Source: JBMCLJ01 sp048615375
GTDB taxonomy: Bacteria > Patescibacteriota > Dojkabacteria > JAOAGR01
Length of the DNA stretch: 24,128 nt
Reading direction: 5' to 3'
Assembly: GCA_048615375.1 (NCBI GenBank)
Contig: JBMCLJ010000011.1
Location: forward strand, 1-24,128
A model generated the notes under the pieces. That model had not been told where the DNA came from. It was given only the letters and a program-made list of their open reading frames with translations, and did no database searches. Positions within the stretch are counted from its first letter, which is position 1. Each line of letters begins with the position of its first letter. Both the position numbers and the translations under genes were made by a program. Below, piece after piece: positions 8,401 through 16,821 of the stretch.

Positions 8401-11400
8401 TGGTAAATGAAGATTGTCCATTGGAATCAGTTAGTGGCGGGGTGGATACTGTATTATTAGAACCGGAAACTGTTGGAGCTATCTCCTTGCCACTGACTGG
8501 ATTTCCTGCTGAATCTTGTAAGGTTACTGTAATTGTAATTACCTGAGTACCATCGGCGACTTGAGTTAAGGTATCTGCAGTTATTGTAGAGGTGTCAGGA
8601 TCTACAGCCCCGGTGCTTACGATTACATAGTCAGATTCAGCATTCGGCATCGTTACCTCTCCTGTGTTTTGTACTGCGAAAATTTTCCAACCTGGTGGAG
8701 TGCTTGTAGTCATGAATTTTACTGTGAATGTCCCTACCCCATTACTCATGGAAATATTCCGGCTACCTGCTACTCCGCTGTCATCAAATTCTGCAAGTGT
8801 GTCGTCTGTACTCAGGTTAATATTTGCTGCGTAGTATGGTTTAAGCTCATTGTTATTATTGACGGCGTAGATATATGCTGTGGTTCCTGTTACGCCTGTC
8901 TGCGCGGTAGAAGGCGTACCAGTAATACCACTTCCCTCGACGAAAGACTGTCCTGGCATCTGGATGAGGAACTGGGTGGGTTTATCTACTTTGAAATCAT
9001 ACAGGTTTGCATCTGATCCGTATGCTGTCCATGCCGAAGTATTGCCAGCCCTGTCTCGTGTTCTTGTTTGCCATTTATACTCCTGATCTGCATCCAGGCC
9101 TGTAAACGTAGTGCTTACCGCGTGCAAGGTTCCAGTTGTATACGAACTTACTGTAACTGTTCTATTGGGCGTTCCGGTGAAGGTACTTGTCTGCGGGAGT
9201 AGTTCTATATCCCAGTATATTCTATCAGCACCACCAGTGTCATAGATATTTGATTCCAATACAACTCTATTCGTTGCAGCAAGCTCGCCTTCATTGATTA
9301 ATGTTACACCGTCATTCTGGTATTGGAGCATATCACTGGGAATGACGGGGCTTACATTGTCGACAAAAATACCGTCAGAAGTAGTCGCTTCTGATGGTCC
9401 ATTACTGTCATATGTCCTTGCAGAAACATAGTATGTTGTTGCTGTTATGAGTGTTAAATCAGTTCTTGTAAAAGATGTGTCGAGACCTACATCTGTCCAG
9501 CTAACTAATTGTGTCCCACCAGGACTGGTTCCAATAGCGTATTCGTAACCATTAATGAGAGCCACGCTATCCCAGTGTGCGCTTAAAGTGGTTGTTGAAT
9601 TAGTGAGATCTTCATCACTTCCCAGACCATCATATACATACGATGGCGCCGTGGGTCTGGGGTACACTAAGACAGGAGAGGATGTTCCTGAGGATAGCGC
9701 TGAAGGACCGGAATTTTGGCTGACTGTGATCAAAAAGCCGCCTGAAGTGTTCTCGGTGTTGAAAGTAGTCGTAAATTGATAGCGACCACCGGAGAAATTA
9801 CTATTTATCGATCCTGCCGTTGAACTGCTGTTGAATTTGGCGGTTGCGTCATCGGTAGACAGGTTTAAGTTACCTGAGTAATCAGTGATCCAGGTATTAT
9901 TCTGATTGACGACATACGCGTAGCTTGCAGCGCTTGCCAGACCGGTAAGCTGGCTGTCCGGTGTGCCGGTCACACCAGAACCATCAGTAAATGTCTGGCC
10001 GGGTAGCTGAATCAGGAATTTTGAGGGGACGATTGTTCGAAAATCATACCCTGTGCCATTATCAAACTCAATCCAGCTTGATGAAAGCCCGTTACTATCA
10101 AGAACTCTCGCGCGCCAGTGGTAATACTCTCCATCAGTTAATGAAGATACTGGGAGATCAATATTCAGACTCGTATCTGCAACAGACCCTGCTGGACTCG
10201 ACTGGTAGTTGGCAATTCCAGTAAATGCAGTTCCATGCGGCTGTAGCTCGACCTCGAGGGTAAGTGAATCTGTAGTATCTGAATCCTTTGCTGACACAGT
10301 CAAACAAACACTTGTAGTATAAACGTCATCACCTAAGTTTATGCTATTCGAGCAGTTTAAGTCTTTTTGATCAAGCGTTTCGAGTACAGGGGCGTTTGAT
10401 GAGTTGATAATGACAGTGCCCGCATCTCCAGGATATGAACAACCGTTGTTATCCGCGGTTACTGCTCCGGTATGTGTATTGCTTGTGGTATAGATAATCG
10501 AGATCCTGCCACCACCACCGCTTCCTCCACTGCTTGGACCTCCACAACCTGCATTAGCTGTAATATCACCTGATCCTTCGAGAGTATTAGCTAGCAAATA
10601 GACGCTTCCTCCGGATCCACCACCGGCGTAGCCTTCGCCAGTATACCCGTTAGAAGAGAGTGTTCCGGCGACCTGGATAGTACCTTGCGCAGAGATCTTA
10701 ACAGCTCCTCCTCCTGTACCTCCTACACTATCAACACCATACCCTCCACCGCTACCAAGGTCTATCGGAGCGGAGGCGCTTCCGTACGTACCGGCTTTGC
10801 CCGTGGCATCTTCACTCGGACCGCCACTTCCCTGTGCACCTGCCCCTCCATATCCAGCTCCCTGTCCGCGACTACCACTCGTTAATCCGTCAGCACCCTG
10901 TCCAGGTCCGCGACTTGCTCCATATCCTGATGTTTGTACGGTCGAGCCGCTGGTAATATAGAAATTTGTCACGTCAAAGGTAAATCCTACTCCATCAGTG
11001 TCGTTTGTGTAGTGCCCCTCCAATGTCCAAATAGCATTATTCTCGACATGCACATTTCTATAATTATGCTGTGTTCCATCCAGACTGGGAGCTGCATTCC
11101 AGTTTTGGGTTTGAGTAATAAATAGATCATTATTTGTTTCATCTAAAGACGCTACGGTACCATTCTCTCCTGGGCGAGTAGAACCTGATAATGATGAGAC
11201 GGTACCAGTATACGTATTCGTTCCCGTGTATGTAATTAATATCCGCCCTCCTCCACCGGCACCTCCGCCATCTGTTGAATTACTATCACCTCCATTAGCA
11301 GTGAGTACTCCAGAGCCAGTATAATCATTCGTGTCAATATAAATGCTTCCTCCACTGCCCCCACCAGAGTATGAACCGTCCGCTATTTCACCATCAGAAT

Positions 11401-14400
11401 CAATTGTGCCATTTACAGTTACCATCTGTGAAGCCACTATTTTAATTGCGCCACCTCCGTCACTGCTCAGATCTGTTGCTCCACATCCGCCACCACTGCC
11501 AAGATAAATTGGATTAAGAGCTGATCCATACCCAGTTCCTCCCAGGTCTCCTCTACTACTATCTCCCGCATCACCTCCATAAGCTCCACCACCACCACGT
11601 CCACTACAGTTTCCTTCGCCACCTCCTGGTCCATCTCCATACGGATCGAGACTATCTCCTCCCGCAAAACCAGTTGTTTTTATTGTTGATCCAGCGTCAA
11701 GATTGAAATTTGATACATTAAACACAAAGCCGATTCCATCAGTATCGTTAGTATAGAACCCTTGTAAAGTCCAGGTAGCATTATTTTGTACATATATAGT
11801 ATTATAAGTGTGCTGACTCCCCTCACGTGCAGGATCAGCATTCCATATCTGGCTGGCTGTGATGTATAAGTCATTGTTTAGCGAATCCACGATAAGAAGT
11901 GTTCCATCATCGCCAGGGAAATTGGTGCCAGTATTAGCGGCGAGCGTACCTGTGAAGTTGTTTGTCTCATAGCTGACATAAAGCCTGCCGCCGCCACCGT
12001 CACCACCGCCGTTTGAACCACCGTTAGCGCCGTTTGCAGTTATTGATCCAGATCCATCAATTGTACTGGCAATAATAGCTATGCTACCACCTGCGCCGGC
12101 TCCAGTATAAGAACCGATGCCAGAGAAACCGTCTGAACGTAATGTTCCATTCACAGTCACAGCCCCAGTACCATTAATCGTGAGAGCACCTCCACCATCA
12201 CCTCCAATAGCACTACTTCCGTGACCACATCCGCCACCACTTCCCAGTGTAGTAGGCATAATTGTTTTGCCGTAGACAATCCCACCTTCACGGCCGTTAC
12301 TCGCGTCTCCGCCTTTTCCTCCGTGGCCACCACCACCTGATCTATTACTACAATACCCTTCACCACCACCGGTACCGTAGCCATTAGTTGAGTTTGAATT
12401 ACCTCCCGGGTAACCGATTGTAGCCACTGCAGCTCCTGAATCCACAGTAAAATTATTTACATTAAATTCAAATCCTACTCCATCGTTATCGTTCGTGTAG
12501 TACCCTTTTAATGTCCAGGTAGTGTTGTTCTGGACATATACATCGTTGAATGTATGAACACTTCCTTCTAGTACTGGATCGGCTCTCCATGTTTGAGACG
12601 TAGTGATATACAGGTCGTTACTTGTAGCATCATGAATCACAATCGTTCCATCCTCTCCTGGTGTGTTGGTTCCAGTGTTTGCAGTTAATGTTCCAGCAAA
12701 ACTATTTGCACTTGTATAGCTTATGTATACTCTTCCACCTCCTCCGTCTCCGCCGCCGCTGGAACCACCGATACCTCCGTTTGCAGAGATAGAACCAGTA
12801 CCTTGTATTGTTGACGCGTTTAGATAAATACCTCCTCCAGCACCTCCTCCAGCATAGATACTGGATGCTGATCCTCCATTTGAACTTACTGTTCCTGATA
12901 TAGAAATAGTACCCGAAGCGATGAGTTTAACCACTCCACCACCATTTCCACCTGGAGCATTATTTGATCCACAACCTCCTCCACTACCGAGGTTAATAGG
13001 GTTAAGTGCAGCGTTATAAACCGTTCCCCCTGGGTCGTTACTACTACTATTTCCTCCATTACCTCCATACGCTCCACCACCTCCACGTCCGCTACACACT
13101 CCTTCACCACCCCCTGGACCATCACCAATGGGATCGTTACTATCTCCACCTGCATATCCTTTACCATTTGCAGTGATAGTACCCGTAATATCCGCATTTA
13201 CCGCATCTATTGCAAAACTTCCATAATCCGTTCCGTCAAACCCCTTCACACTGACTGTCTCTCCCGAACCAACAGTAAGATCCCCGATATTATAATGATG
13301 CCCGGCGACTTCTCCCCCCGCACAATCTGTAGCGGGATTCCAGTTCTGGCCCTGGTGATCACCACCATCCAGACAGGTATAGATCGTTGTCCAGCCAGTA
13401 TTGTTGCCGGAGTCAGTAAAATGCGTGATACTTATCGTGGTACCATTCACATTAGTACTGTCCTGAACATCAAGATAATTGACGTTTCTTGATCCTTGAG
13501 GGTCGATTCTCCACGGTGTACCGGGAGCTGAGGAACGTAGAGACAGGTAGGTACTTTCACTTCCCTGTAATGTCAAAGTGCCGATAATTGTCTGCGTCTG
13601 CGCCGGGTCTCCCGGGAAGGAAAGTGTGCTCGTGGTACTCGTTACTTTTGAAAGATTATTAAAAGTTGTAGAGCCGTATAGCTGCTGATTTGTACCGGTT
13701 AAACCCACAGTCCCACTATTATGATTGAAAGTCCCACCCCATACTGCCCAGTCTCCGGTCAGATCAAGCTGTGCAGGAGCAGTAAATGTACCGCTTGTTT
13801 GAGTAAAATCACCGGATATAGTTATCGTGTCTACAGAGCCGGTGAAGGTACCTCCATCCTGGGTATACCCATCAGTACCAAGAATTATATTTGACCCGGC
13901 TGCCTGAGTAACCGTCCCAGTATACGTGCTTTCAATATAGATCCCCTGGACATCAATACTCTGGTCAATTGAGACATTGGCAGTGTTCGTACCATTAAAA
14001 ATCACCACATCGGTAGACCCCGGCAGGACATCTCCTGACCAGTTCGCCGCGGACGACCAGAGTCCATCTCCAGCTCCTCCGTCCCAGGTAATGCCGGGCG
14101 GTGGCGGATCGAAGAAGGCTACAGAGCTTGTAGAAGATTCAAGTGAGTTGTACGCGGTAACGGTAACAGGGTACTGAATCGGTTTAGTTTGCCGGACGAT
14201 CCAGGTGCCTTCCCAGACGCCATCGCCCGCGCTGCCGTGCTTAAGCTGAAGATTAACGGTGTCGATATCAGCCATATTCGCCGTAACTTTCGTCACACCC
14301 ACCGCGTCCTGTACTTTCGCGGTGATCGTCATCTTATCGCCGATATAGACGATAGCAGGATTGAGCTTTATCGAAGTGATTAAAGGTTTGTTTCCCTGCT

Positions 14401-15634
14401 GGTAGTTCTGGATTGTGGAGGAGTACTCACCGTAGGTGAGCGTGATTTTATTAACTTTCGCGACATTCTGCTTAAGCGTTAGCTGCGCCTCTTCTGCACA
14501 CTCAAAGTCAGTGAACGTTATCTCCTGGACCAACGATCCTTCTTTAGTAATGCCCGCTGGTTCGACTGCTGATTCTCCGCACCGAAGCTCTGCAAAAGAG
14601 AGATCGCTTTGATTATCTCCCTCTCCCAGTGAAGTACCCTCCCCCGGAGTTAGCTGGAGCTCTCCCTGGCCTACGGTATCAAGTCTGATCTTCCACTCTC
14701 CATCCTCTATTGGATACGATTCATACCCGAATAACGTAAGTGAGATGGTTTCGCTGATAATGACCGGATAGTTCGCGCTCTCCTCAAGCCATGCTTTACC
14801 CTCTGGAGTGATGGTTTTTACAAGATATGTCTCTCCCTGTACTTCAACGATTTCGTAGATCACCCCGTAATGGCGATTGGCTGGGTTCTCTTTCTCATAC
14901 ATCACCGGCTTGTGGAACGCGAACTGGATTTCACCGGTTTCACCACTCTTTAACAGTAATGAGCCATCCTGCAGCTCTTCAAGGACTAAACCGTTGAGAT
15001 TGATTCTCTGAGAGAATTCATCGATAACGAATTTGGATTGAAGTTCGTATTCTTCAATTACCTTGTTGTTGTCTACTGTGTAGTGTAGATCTACTCCGCT
15101 ATAAATATTATTGTAGGTTAGTCTCTGATTGTTTTTTTGGGGTTGTGTGTAACCCGGAAGGCCGCGCTTTGTGTTTGCTACCGACTCTATGGTTATCAGA
15201 TTTTTCGTATCTTGTCGTGCTAAAGTTAACGCGTGATTCTCATTTTTCAAGAATATATCTTCGTTTTCAATTTTCTGCTCTTTAAAAGCATCAAGTTTAC
15301 TTACCGTAGCTTCATATGCGGCATGATTTTGTTCAATAAACGCTTCGATTGGAGCAGTTTGCTGTGGCTCAGGTTGCTTGTCTCTTGAGAATAATAAGTA
15401 CAGTATTCCAGACCCGGTAATCGTGACAGAAAACAGAGTGATACCGATGTACCACCATTTTCTGTTGGACTTTGCTGATAAGGATCTAAGCTGTTTTATA
15501 TGACTGGGAAATGTCTTTGCTATTTTTTTAACGGGCATTGTTTTCGCAATGTACTTTTGGATGGATTGTTGTGTGTTGGTGAATCGAGACCTCAATTTCT
15601 TCAGTTGGGACAGGTTTTTCACTGGCAGTATCAT
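5432..15634 (-). CDS. Giant membrane-anchored repeat surface protein (3400 aa)
   Basis: This is probably a cell-surface adhesin or stalk. A basic 60-residue N-terminus and one TM segment (residues 61-83) fit type II anchoring, with the rest outside. Residues 130-300 resemble DUF7948 (NIYSGVDLHYTV, HKPVMYEKENP). A stretch at 515-720 opens with ITWDGGAGDGLWSSAANWSG and looks like an autotransporter-type beta-helix. Four Gly-rich repeats with a 248-residue period span about 812-1746. Two copies of an Fn3-like plus FLIQ(L/M)PGQ(T/S)F module span about 1750-2340. Seven Big-1 (invasin-type) Ig repeats of about 103 residues span 2341-3064. A beta cap ends in SGAYSQTATYIVTAQF. No LPXTG, C-terminal TM or catalytic motif is seen. 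All 16 cysteines occur in local pairs, as expected for disulfides outside the cell. The molecular function is inferred from architecture only. Confidence 0.92.
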   Translation of the reverse strand: MILPVKNLSQLKKLRSRFTNTQQSIQKYIAKTMPVKKIAKTFPSHIKQLRSLSAKSNRKWWYIGITLFSVTITGSGILYLLFSRDKQPEPQQTAPIEAFIEQNHAAYEATVSKLDAFKEQKIENEDIFLKNENHALTLARQDTKNLITIESVANTKRGLPGYTQPQKNNQRLTYNNIYSGVDLHYTVDNNKVIEEYELQSKFVIDEFSQRINLNGLVLEELQDGSLLLKSGETGEIQFAFHKPVMYEKENPANRHYGVIYEIVEVQGETYLVKTITPEGKAWLEESANYPVIISETISLTLFGYESYPIEDGEWKIRLDTVGQGELQLTPGEGTSLGEGDNQSDLSFAELRCGESAVEPAGITKEGSLVQEITFTDFECAEEAQLTLKQNVAKVNKITLTYGEYSSTIQNYQQGNKPLITSIKLNPAIVYIGDKMTITAKVQDAVGVTKVTANMADIDTVNLQLKHGSAGDGVWEGTWIVRQTKPIQYPVTVTAYNSLESSTSSVAFFDPPPPGITWDGGAGDGLWSSAANWSGDVLPGSTDVVIFNGTNTANVSIDQSIDVQGIYIESTYTGTVTQAAGSNIILGTDGYTQDGGTFTGSVDTITISGDFTQTSGTFTAPAQLDLTGDWAVWGGTFNHNSGTVGLTGTNQQLYGSTTFNNLSKVTSTTSTLSFPGDPAQTQTIIGTLTLQGSESTYLSLRSSAPGTPWRIDPQGSRNVNYLDVQDSTNVNGTTISITHFTDSGNNTGWTTIYTCLDGGDHQGQNWNPATDCAGGEVAGHHYNIGDLTVGSGETVSVKGFDGTDYGSFAIDAVNADITGTITANGKGYAGGDSNDPIGDGPGGGEGVCSGRGGGGAYGGNGGNSSSNDPGGTVYNAALNPINLGSGGGCGSNNAPGGNGGGVVKLIASGTISISGTVSSNGGSASSIYAGGGAGGGIYLNASTIQGTGSISANGGIGGSSGGGDGGGGRVYISYTSANSFAGTLTANTGTNTPGEDGTIVIHDATSNDLYITTSQTWRADPVLEGSVHTFNDVYVQNNTTWTLKGYYTNDNDGVGFEFNVNNFTVDSGAAVATIGYPGGNSNSTNGYGTGGGEGYCSNRSGGGGHGGKGGDASNGREGGIVYGKTIMPTTLGSGGGCGHGSSAIGGDGGGALTINGTGAVTVNGTLRSDGFSGIGSYTGAGAGGSIAIIASTIDGSGSITANGANGGSNGGGDGGGGRLYVSYETNNFTGTLAANTGTNFPGDDGTLLIVDSLNNDLYITASQIWNADPAREGSQHTYNTIYVQNNATWTLQGFYTNDTDGIGFVFNVSNFNLDAGSTIKTTGFAGGDSLDPYGDGPGGGEGNCSGRGGGGAYGGDAGDSSRGDLGGTGYGSALNPIYLGSGGGCGATDLSSDGGGAIKIVASQMVTVNGTIDSDGEIADGSYSGGGSGGSIYIDTNDYTGSGVLTANGGDSNSTDGGGAGGGGRILITYTGTNTYTGTVSSLSGSTRPGENGTVASLDETNNDLFITQTQNWNAAPSLDGTQHNYRNVHVENNAIWTLEGHYTNDTDGVGFTFDVTNFYITSGSTVQTSGYGASRGPGQGADGLTSGSRGQGAGYGGAGAQGSGGPSEDATGKAGTYGSASAPIDLGSGGGYGVDSVGGTGGGAVKISAQGTIQVAGTLSSNGYTGEGYAGGGSGGSVYLLANTLEGSGDITANAGCGGPSSGGSGGGGRISIIYTTSNTHTGAVTADNNGCSYPGDAGTVIINSSNAPVLETLDQKDLNCSNSINLGDDVYTTSVCLTVSAKDSDTTDSLTLEVELQPHGTAFTGIANYQSSPAGSVADTSLNIDLPVSSLTDGEYYHWRARVLDSNGLSSSWIEFDNGTGYDFRTIVPSKFLIQLPGQTFTDGSGVTGTPDSQLTGLASAASYAYVVNQNNTWITDYSGNLNLSTDDATAKFNSSSTAGSINSNFSGGRYQFTTTFNTENTSGGFLITVSQNSGPSALSSGTSSPVLVYPRPTAPSYVYDGLGSDEDLTNSTTTLSAHWDSVALINGYEYAIGTSPGGTQLVSWTDVGLDTSFTRTDLTLITATTYYVSARTYDSNGPSEATTSDGIFVDNVSPVIPSDMLQYQNDGVTLINEGELAATNRVVLESNIYDTGGADRIYWDIELLPQTSTFTGTPNRTVTVSSYTTGTLHAVSTTFTGLDADQEYKWQTRTRDRAGNTSAWTAYGSDANLYDFKVDKPTQFLIQMPGQSFVEGSGITGTPSTAQTGVTGTTAYIYAVNNNNELKPYYAANINLSTDDTLAEFDDSGVAGSRNISMSNGVGTFTVKFMTTSTPPGWKIFAVQNTGEVTMPNAESDYVIVSTGAVDPDTSTITADTLTQVADGTQVITITVTLQDSAGNPVSGKEIAPTVSGSNNTVSTPPLTDSNGQSSFTISSTKAENKTITVEDSTDSIVLNTTVDVTFVAGVPSPSLSTVTVSPTSLEANGTDTSTITVILRDAYNNPVSGRTVQISATGTGNIITQPASVTNSSGQATGTIASTDIGSKTISITIVEDSLQLDTQPAIDFTPGAASATRSTVAVSKTSVIADNSDSVSITVTVNDENDNPIQGKSITIYVTGNSNNLVPVSGTSDSNGQVTATLTSTRAELKTISAENTTDNHFIVQTQDVTFIAGALSQSASTVDVSTSTALANNSDTVTVSIALKDQYNNPISGEQVTIAATGTGNTLVQPASATDGSGVTIGYIRSYTVETKIISATVTNGGIVLSDTAEVTFEEVLFDQTQSTVEVDNYMRIADNIEEAIVTITLRDAAGNPLPGKEISISATGTSNTITQPGYLTDTNGQTSATIASTKAELKTISATSITDGLDLEDTAEVEFVAGSVSSSNSSLSANTFSLPADGNSTSTVTVTLRDQYDNPVQGKTITISATGSDNTISQPTSLTNAFGATNGSIKSTKAEIKTISATVVEDGITLPMTIQITFTAGETDLQRSTLTVDKVTALADSIDTVTITITLYDQYDNPIPDKDITIYATGTGNAIIQPAGPTDASGVVTATLTSSDPGIKTISATNTTDALSIDETADVVFLSGGREIQGHITGTNISDNSADTATAITPTIHFFTNTPLDQDGQVITISVEGIEVLSALTAADITLDGGVTALEASPGTDDNGIWEIDIQNEGIGSTNPVITITLDSSSGTAPSFAPGVEHTLTLAASKVKTSATPYNYPIIMQTSLDLGAFLFYVSGANEVVLGASIEPYIAFTIRNSGDTGDLILGGGPGVCNLTPELLETTNISSCSYRLKVTTNSVAGYIVSYYTTGMFSNGSHTFADALGTGILTAGIEGYGITLDSGYATNGTVYRGGSFGTNASYVYPYSSTTETTLYTSDGMNGPAGTDTTNTALITHQASVDPSTPSGAYSQTATYIVTAQF
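6440..8612 (-). repeat. Seven tandem Big-1-like Ig repeats in the giant protein gene
   Basis: Each unit of about 103 codons carries the pattern xSTVxVxxxxxxADxxDxxxITVxLxDxxxNPVxGKxIxIxATGxxNxxxQP, followed by a DxxGxxxxxIxSTxAExKTISA half. This is the bacterial Ig-like domain 1 layout known from invasin/intimin. Units begin near residues 2341, 2444, 2547, 2650, 2753, 2858 and 2964. They are diverged at DNA level, so the array is old rather than freshly amplified. Confidence 0.85.
10395..13201 (-). repeat. Four Gly-rich 744-bp repeats in the giant protein gene
   Basis: Units of exactly 248 codons begin near residues 812, 1060, 1308 and 1556. Each has GGGEGxCSGRGGGGxYGG, then LGSGGGCG, GGGDGGGGR, NDLYIT and NN..WTLxGxYTND.DG. 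The position of the LGSGGG(C/Y) residue steps 888, 1136, 1384, 1632 with no indel. The fourth unit is cut short after about 175 residues and continues into the Fn3-like part. Confidence 0.88.
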
Positions 15635-15641
15635 TAAGAAG

Positions 15642-15651
15642 TTCGTACGAA
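15642..15651. promoter_or_regulatory. Palindrome in the divergent giant protein / xer intergenic region
   Basis: TTCGTACGAA is a perfect 10-bp palindrome, extended to 16 bp (AAGTTCGTACGAATTT) with one mismatched pair. It lies 7 bp upstream of the ATG of the giant gene, between that start and a possible TTGTAA-17-TATCCT promoter on the minus strand. The position suits an operator or a recombinase contact site. Confidence 0.4.
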
Positions 15652-15725
15652 TTTGATGTTAGAGGATAGAGAAAAACTGTATTTTTTACAACCTTTGTCA
15701 TGCTCTTATTATGTACTACTGCATC

Positions 15726-15734
15726 TGCTACTAT
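15726..15734 (+). promoter_or_regulatory. Extended -10 promoter of the tyrosine recombinase gene
   Basis: TGC-TACTAT is an extended -10 element ending 5 nt before ATG 15740, the same arrangement as at ruvC. It supports the internal start over the ATG at 15653. Confidence 0.5.
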
Positions 15735-15739
15735 GTACT

Positions 15740-16783
15740 ATGTATGAGCTTCCTTTTAAAGAAGATTTCCTTCTGGAACTGCAGAATAATAATTATAGCC
15801 TTGAGACTGTATATAATTACCGTCGTGATTTGACAGTTTTTGAAGTGTTTATGAATATTCGTGGTGTGGACTTTCCCGCCCTGAATAAACGGGTTCTTAC
15901 ATTTTATAAAGGATTTTTGCGTTCACCGGATTATTTAAAGCAGGTTATTGAATACTGGGAACGTGCAAAGCCTGCCCTTGAGGAACATGAATATCGTGGT
16001 GTTGGTCCAGTGCTCGATTCTTTTTCTATCCAGCATTCTGATCGGGAAGCAAACCAGTCACTGGCTCCGAAAAGTGTAAATCGCATGTTGTCCGCCTTCA
16101 GGACGTACTTGAAATACCTCGCAGAGTTTGATCTGATTGAGAAAATGCCCCTTACTTCTGACGCGGTGAAATTAATCAAAGTAGAAAAAAAGAAGTCGCA
16201 GGTCGCTGATCTTGACGAGCTGATCAAGTTAATGGAATATCCCAGCACTTACGAGCAGGATCCGCTAATTGCTTCGAGAAACCGTGCTGTATTGGAGCTT
16301 TTGTTTTCCAGTGGCCTTCGTATATCTGAGCTGGTGAGACTTAACAAGCATGACTTGAATGGTCAGGGCAAGGTCTATATTCAAGGTAAAGGTAAAAAGC
16401 AACGGTTTATTTACATTACCCCGCGAGCGAGAAGTTATGTTAACGAGTATCTGGCTTTGCGAACCGATGCGAATGAGGCGCTCTTTGCCCCAACTCGTGG
16501 TGGCAGGAATGGGCAAAAAGGGAAACGGCTTTCACCTAATTACATTCAGGAGCGAATAGCGCATTACCGCAAAATGCTTGGAATCGTTGTACCTACCTCC
16601 GCGCATTCATTCCGGCATGGTTTCGCAACGTACCTGGCAGAGGAAGGCGCTAGTCCTGCAGCGATACAGATTCTTCTTGGTCATGAATCCCTCCACACGA
16701 CTGACAGGTACGTCCATGCCAGCGATAAATTCGCTGAAGACTCACATAAGCGATTTCACCCATTGTATAACAAAGGGCATTGA
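15740..16783 (+). CDS. Tyrosine recombinase, XerC/XerD type
   Basis: The protein is a site-specific DNA recombinase working through a 3'-phosphotyrosine intermediate. Starting at ATG 15740 (347 residues, MYELPFKEDF), it has an N-terminal SAM-like core-binding domain (residues 1-140) and a catalytic domain with every key residue. These are Arg194 in SSGLRISELVRL, the beta-hairpin lysine in QGKGKKQRF, His289 and Arg292 in HSFRHGFATYL, His315 in LLGHESLHTT and Tyr324 in DRYVH. The frame is open upstream to 15653, but those 29 residues are hydrophobic and atypical, and a promoter lies inside them. It is a single gene with no paired Xer in view, so it may be the chromosome-dimer resolvase of a one-Xer system or an element integrase. 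It diverges from the giant protein gene. Confidence 0.9.
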   Translation: MYELPFKEDFLLELQNNNYSLETVYNYRRDLTVFEVFMNIRGVDFPALNKRVLTFYKGFLRSPDYLKQVIEYWERAKPALEEHEYRGVGPVLDSFSIQHSDREANQSLAPKSVNRMLSAFRTYLKYLAEFDLIEKMPLTSDAVKLIKVEKKKSQVADLDELIKLMEYPSTYEQDPLIASRNRAVLELLFSSGLRISELVRLNKHDLNGQGKVYIQGKGKKQRFIYITPRARSYVNEYLALRTDANEALFAPTRGGRNGQKGKRLSPNYIQERIAHYRKMLGIVVPTSAHSFRHGFATYLAEEGASPAAIQILLGHESLHTTDRYVHASDKFAEDSHKRFHPLYNKGH

Positions 16784-16821
16784 ATCATTCCAATAAGCCA
16801 ATAGCGAACCTTCTATCCTTA

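Noticed and set aside
6362..9086. Several 70-220 codon plus-strand frames opposite the Big-1 and Fn3-like repeats
   Set aside because: Antisense to a repeat array with biased composition. Long open antisense frames are expected there, and none shows a family motif.
11467..13197. Val/Glu/Met-rich minus-strand frames inside the Gly-rich repeats
   Set aside because: They are out-of-frame readings of GGA/GGT-rich codons of the giant gene, recurring once per repeat.
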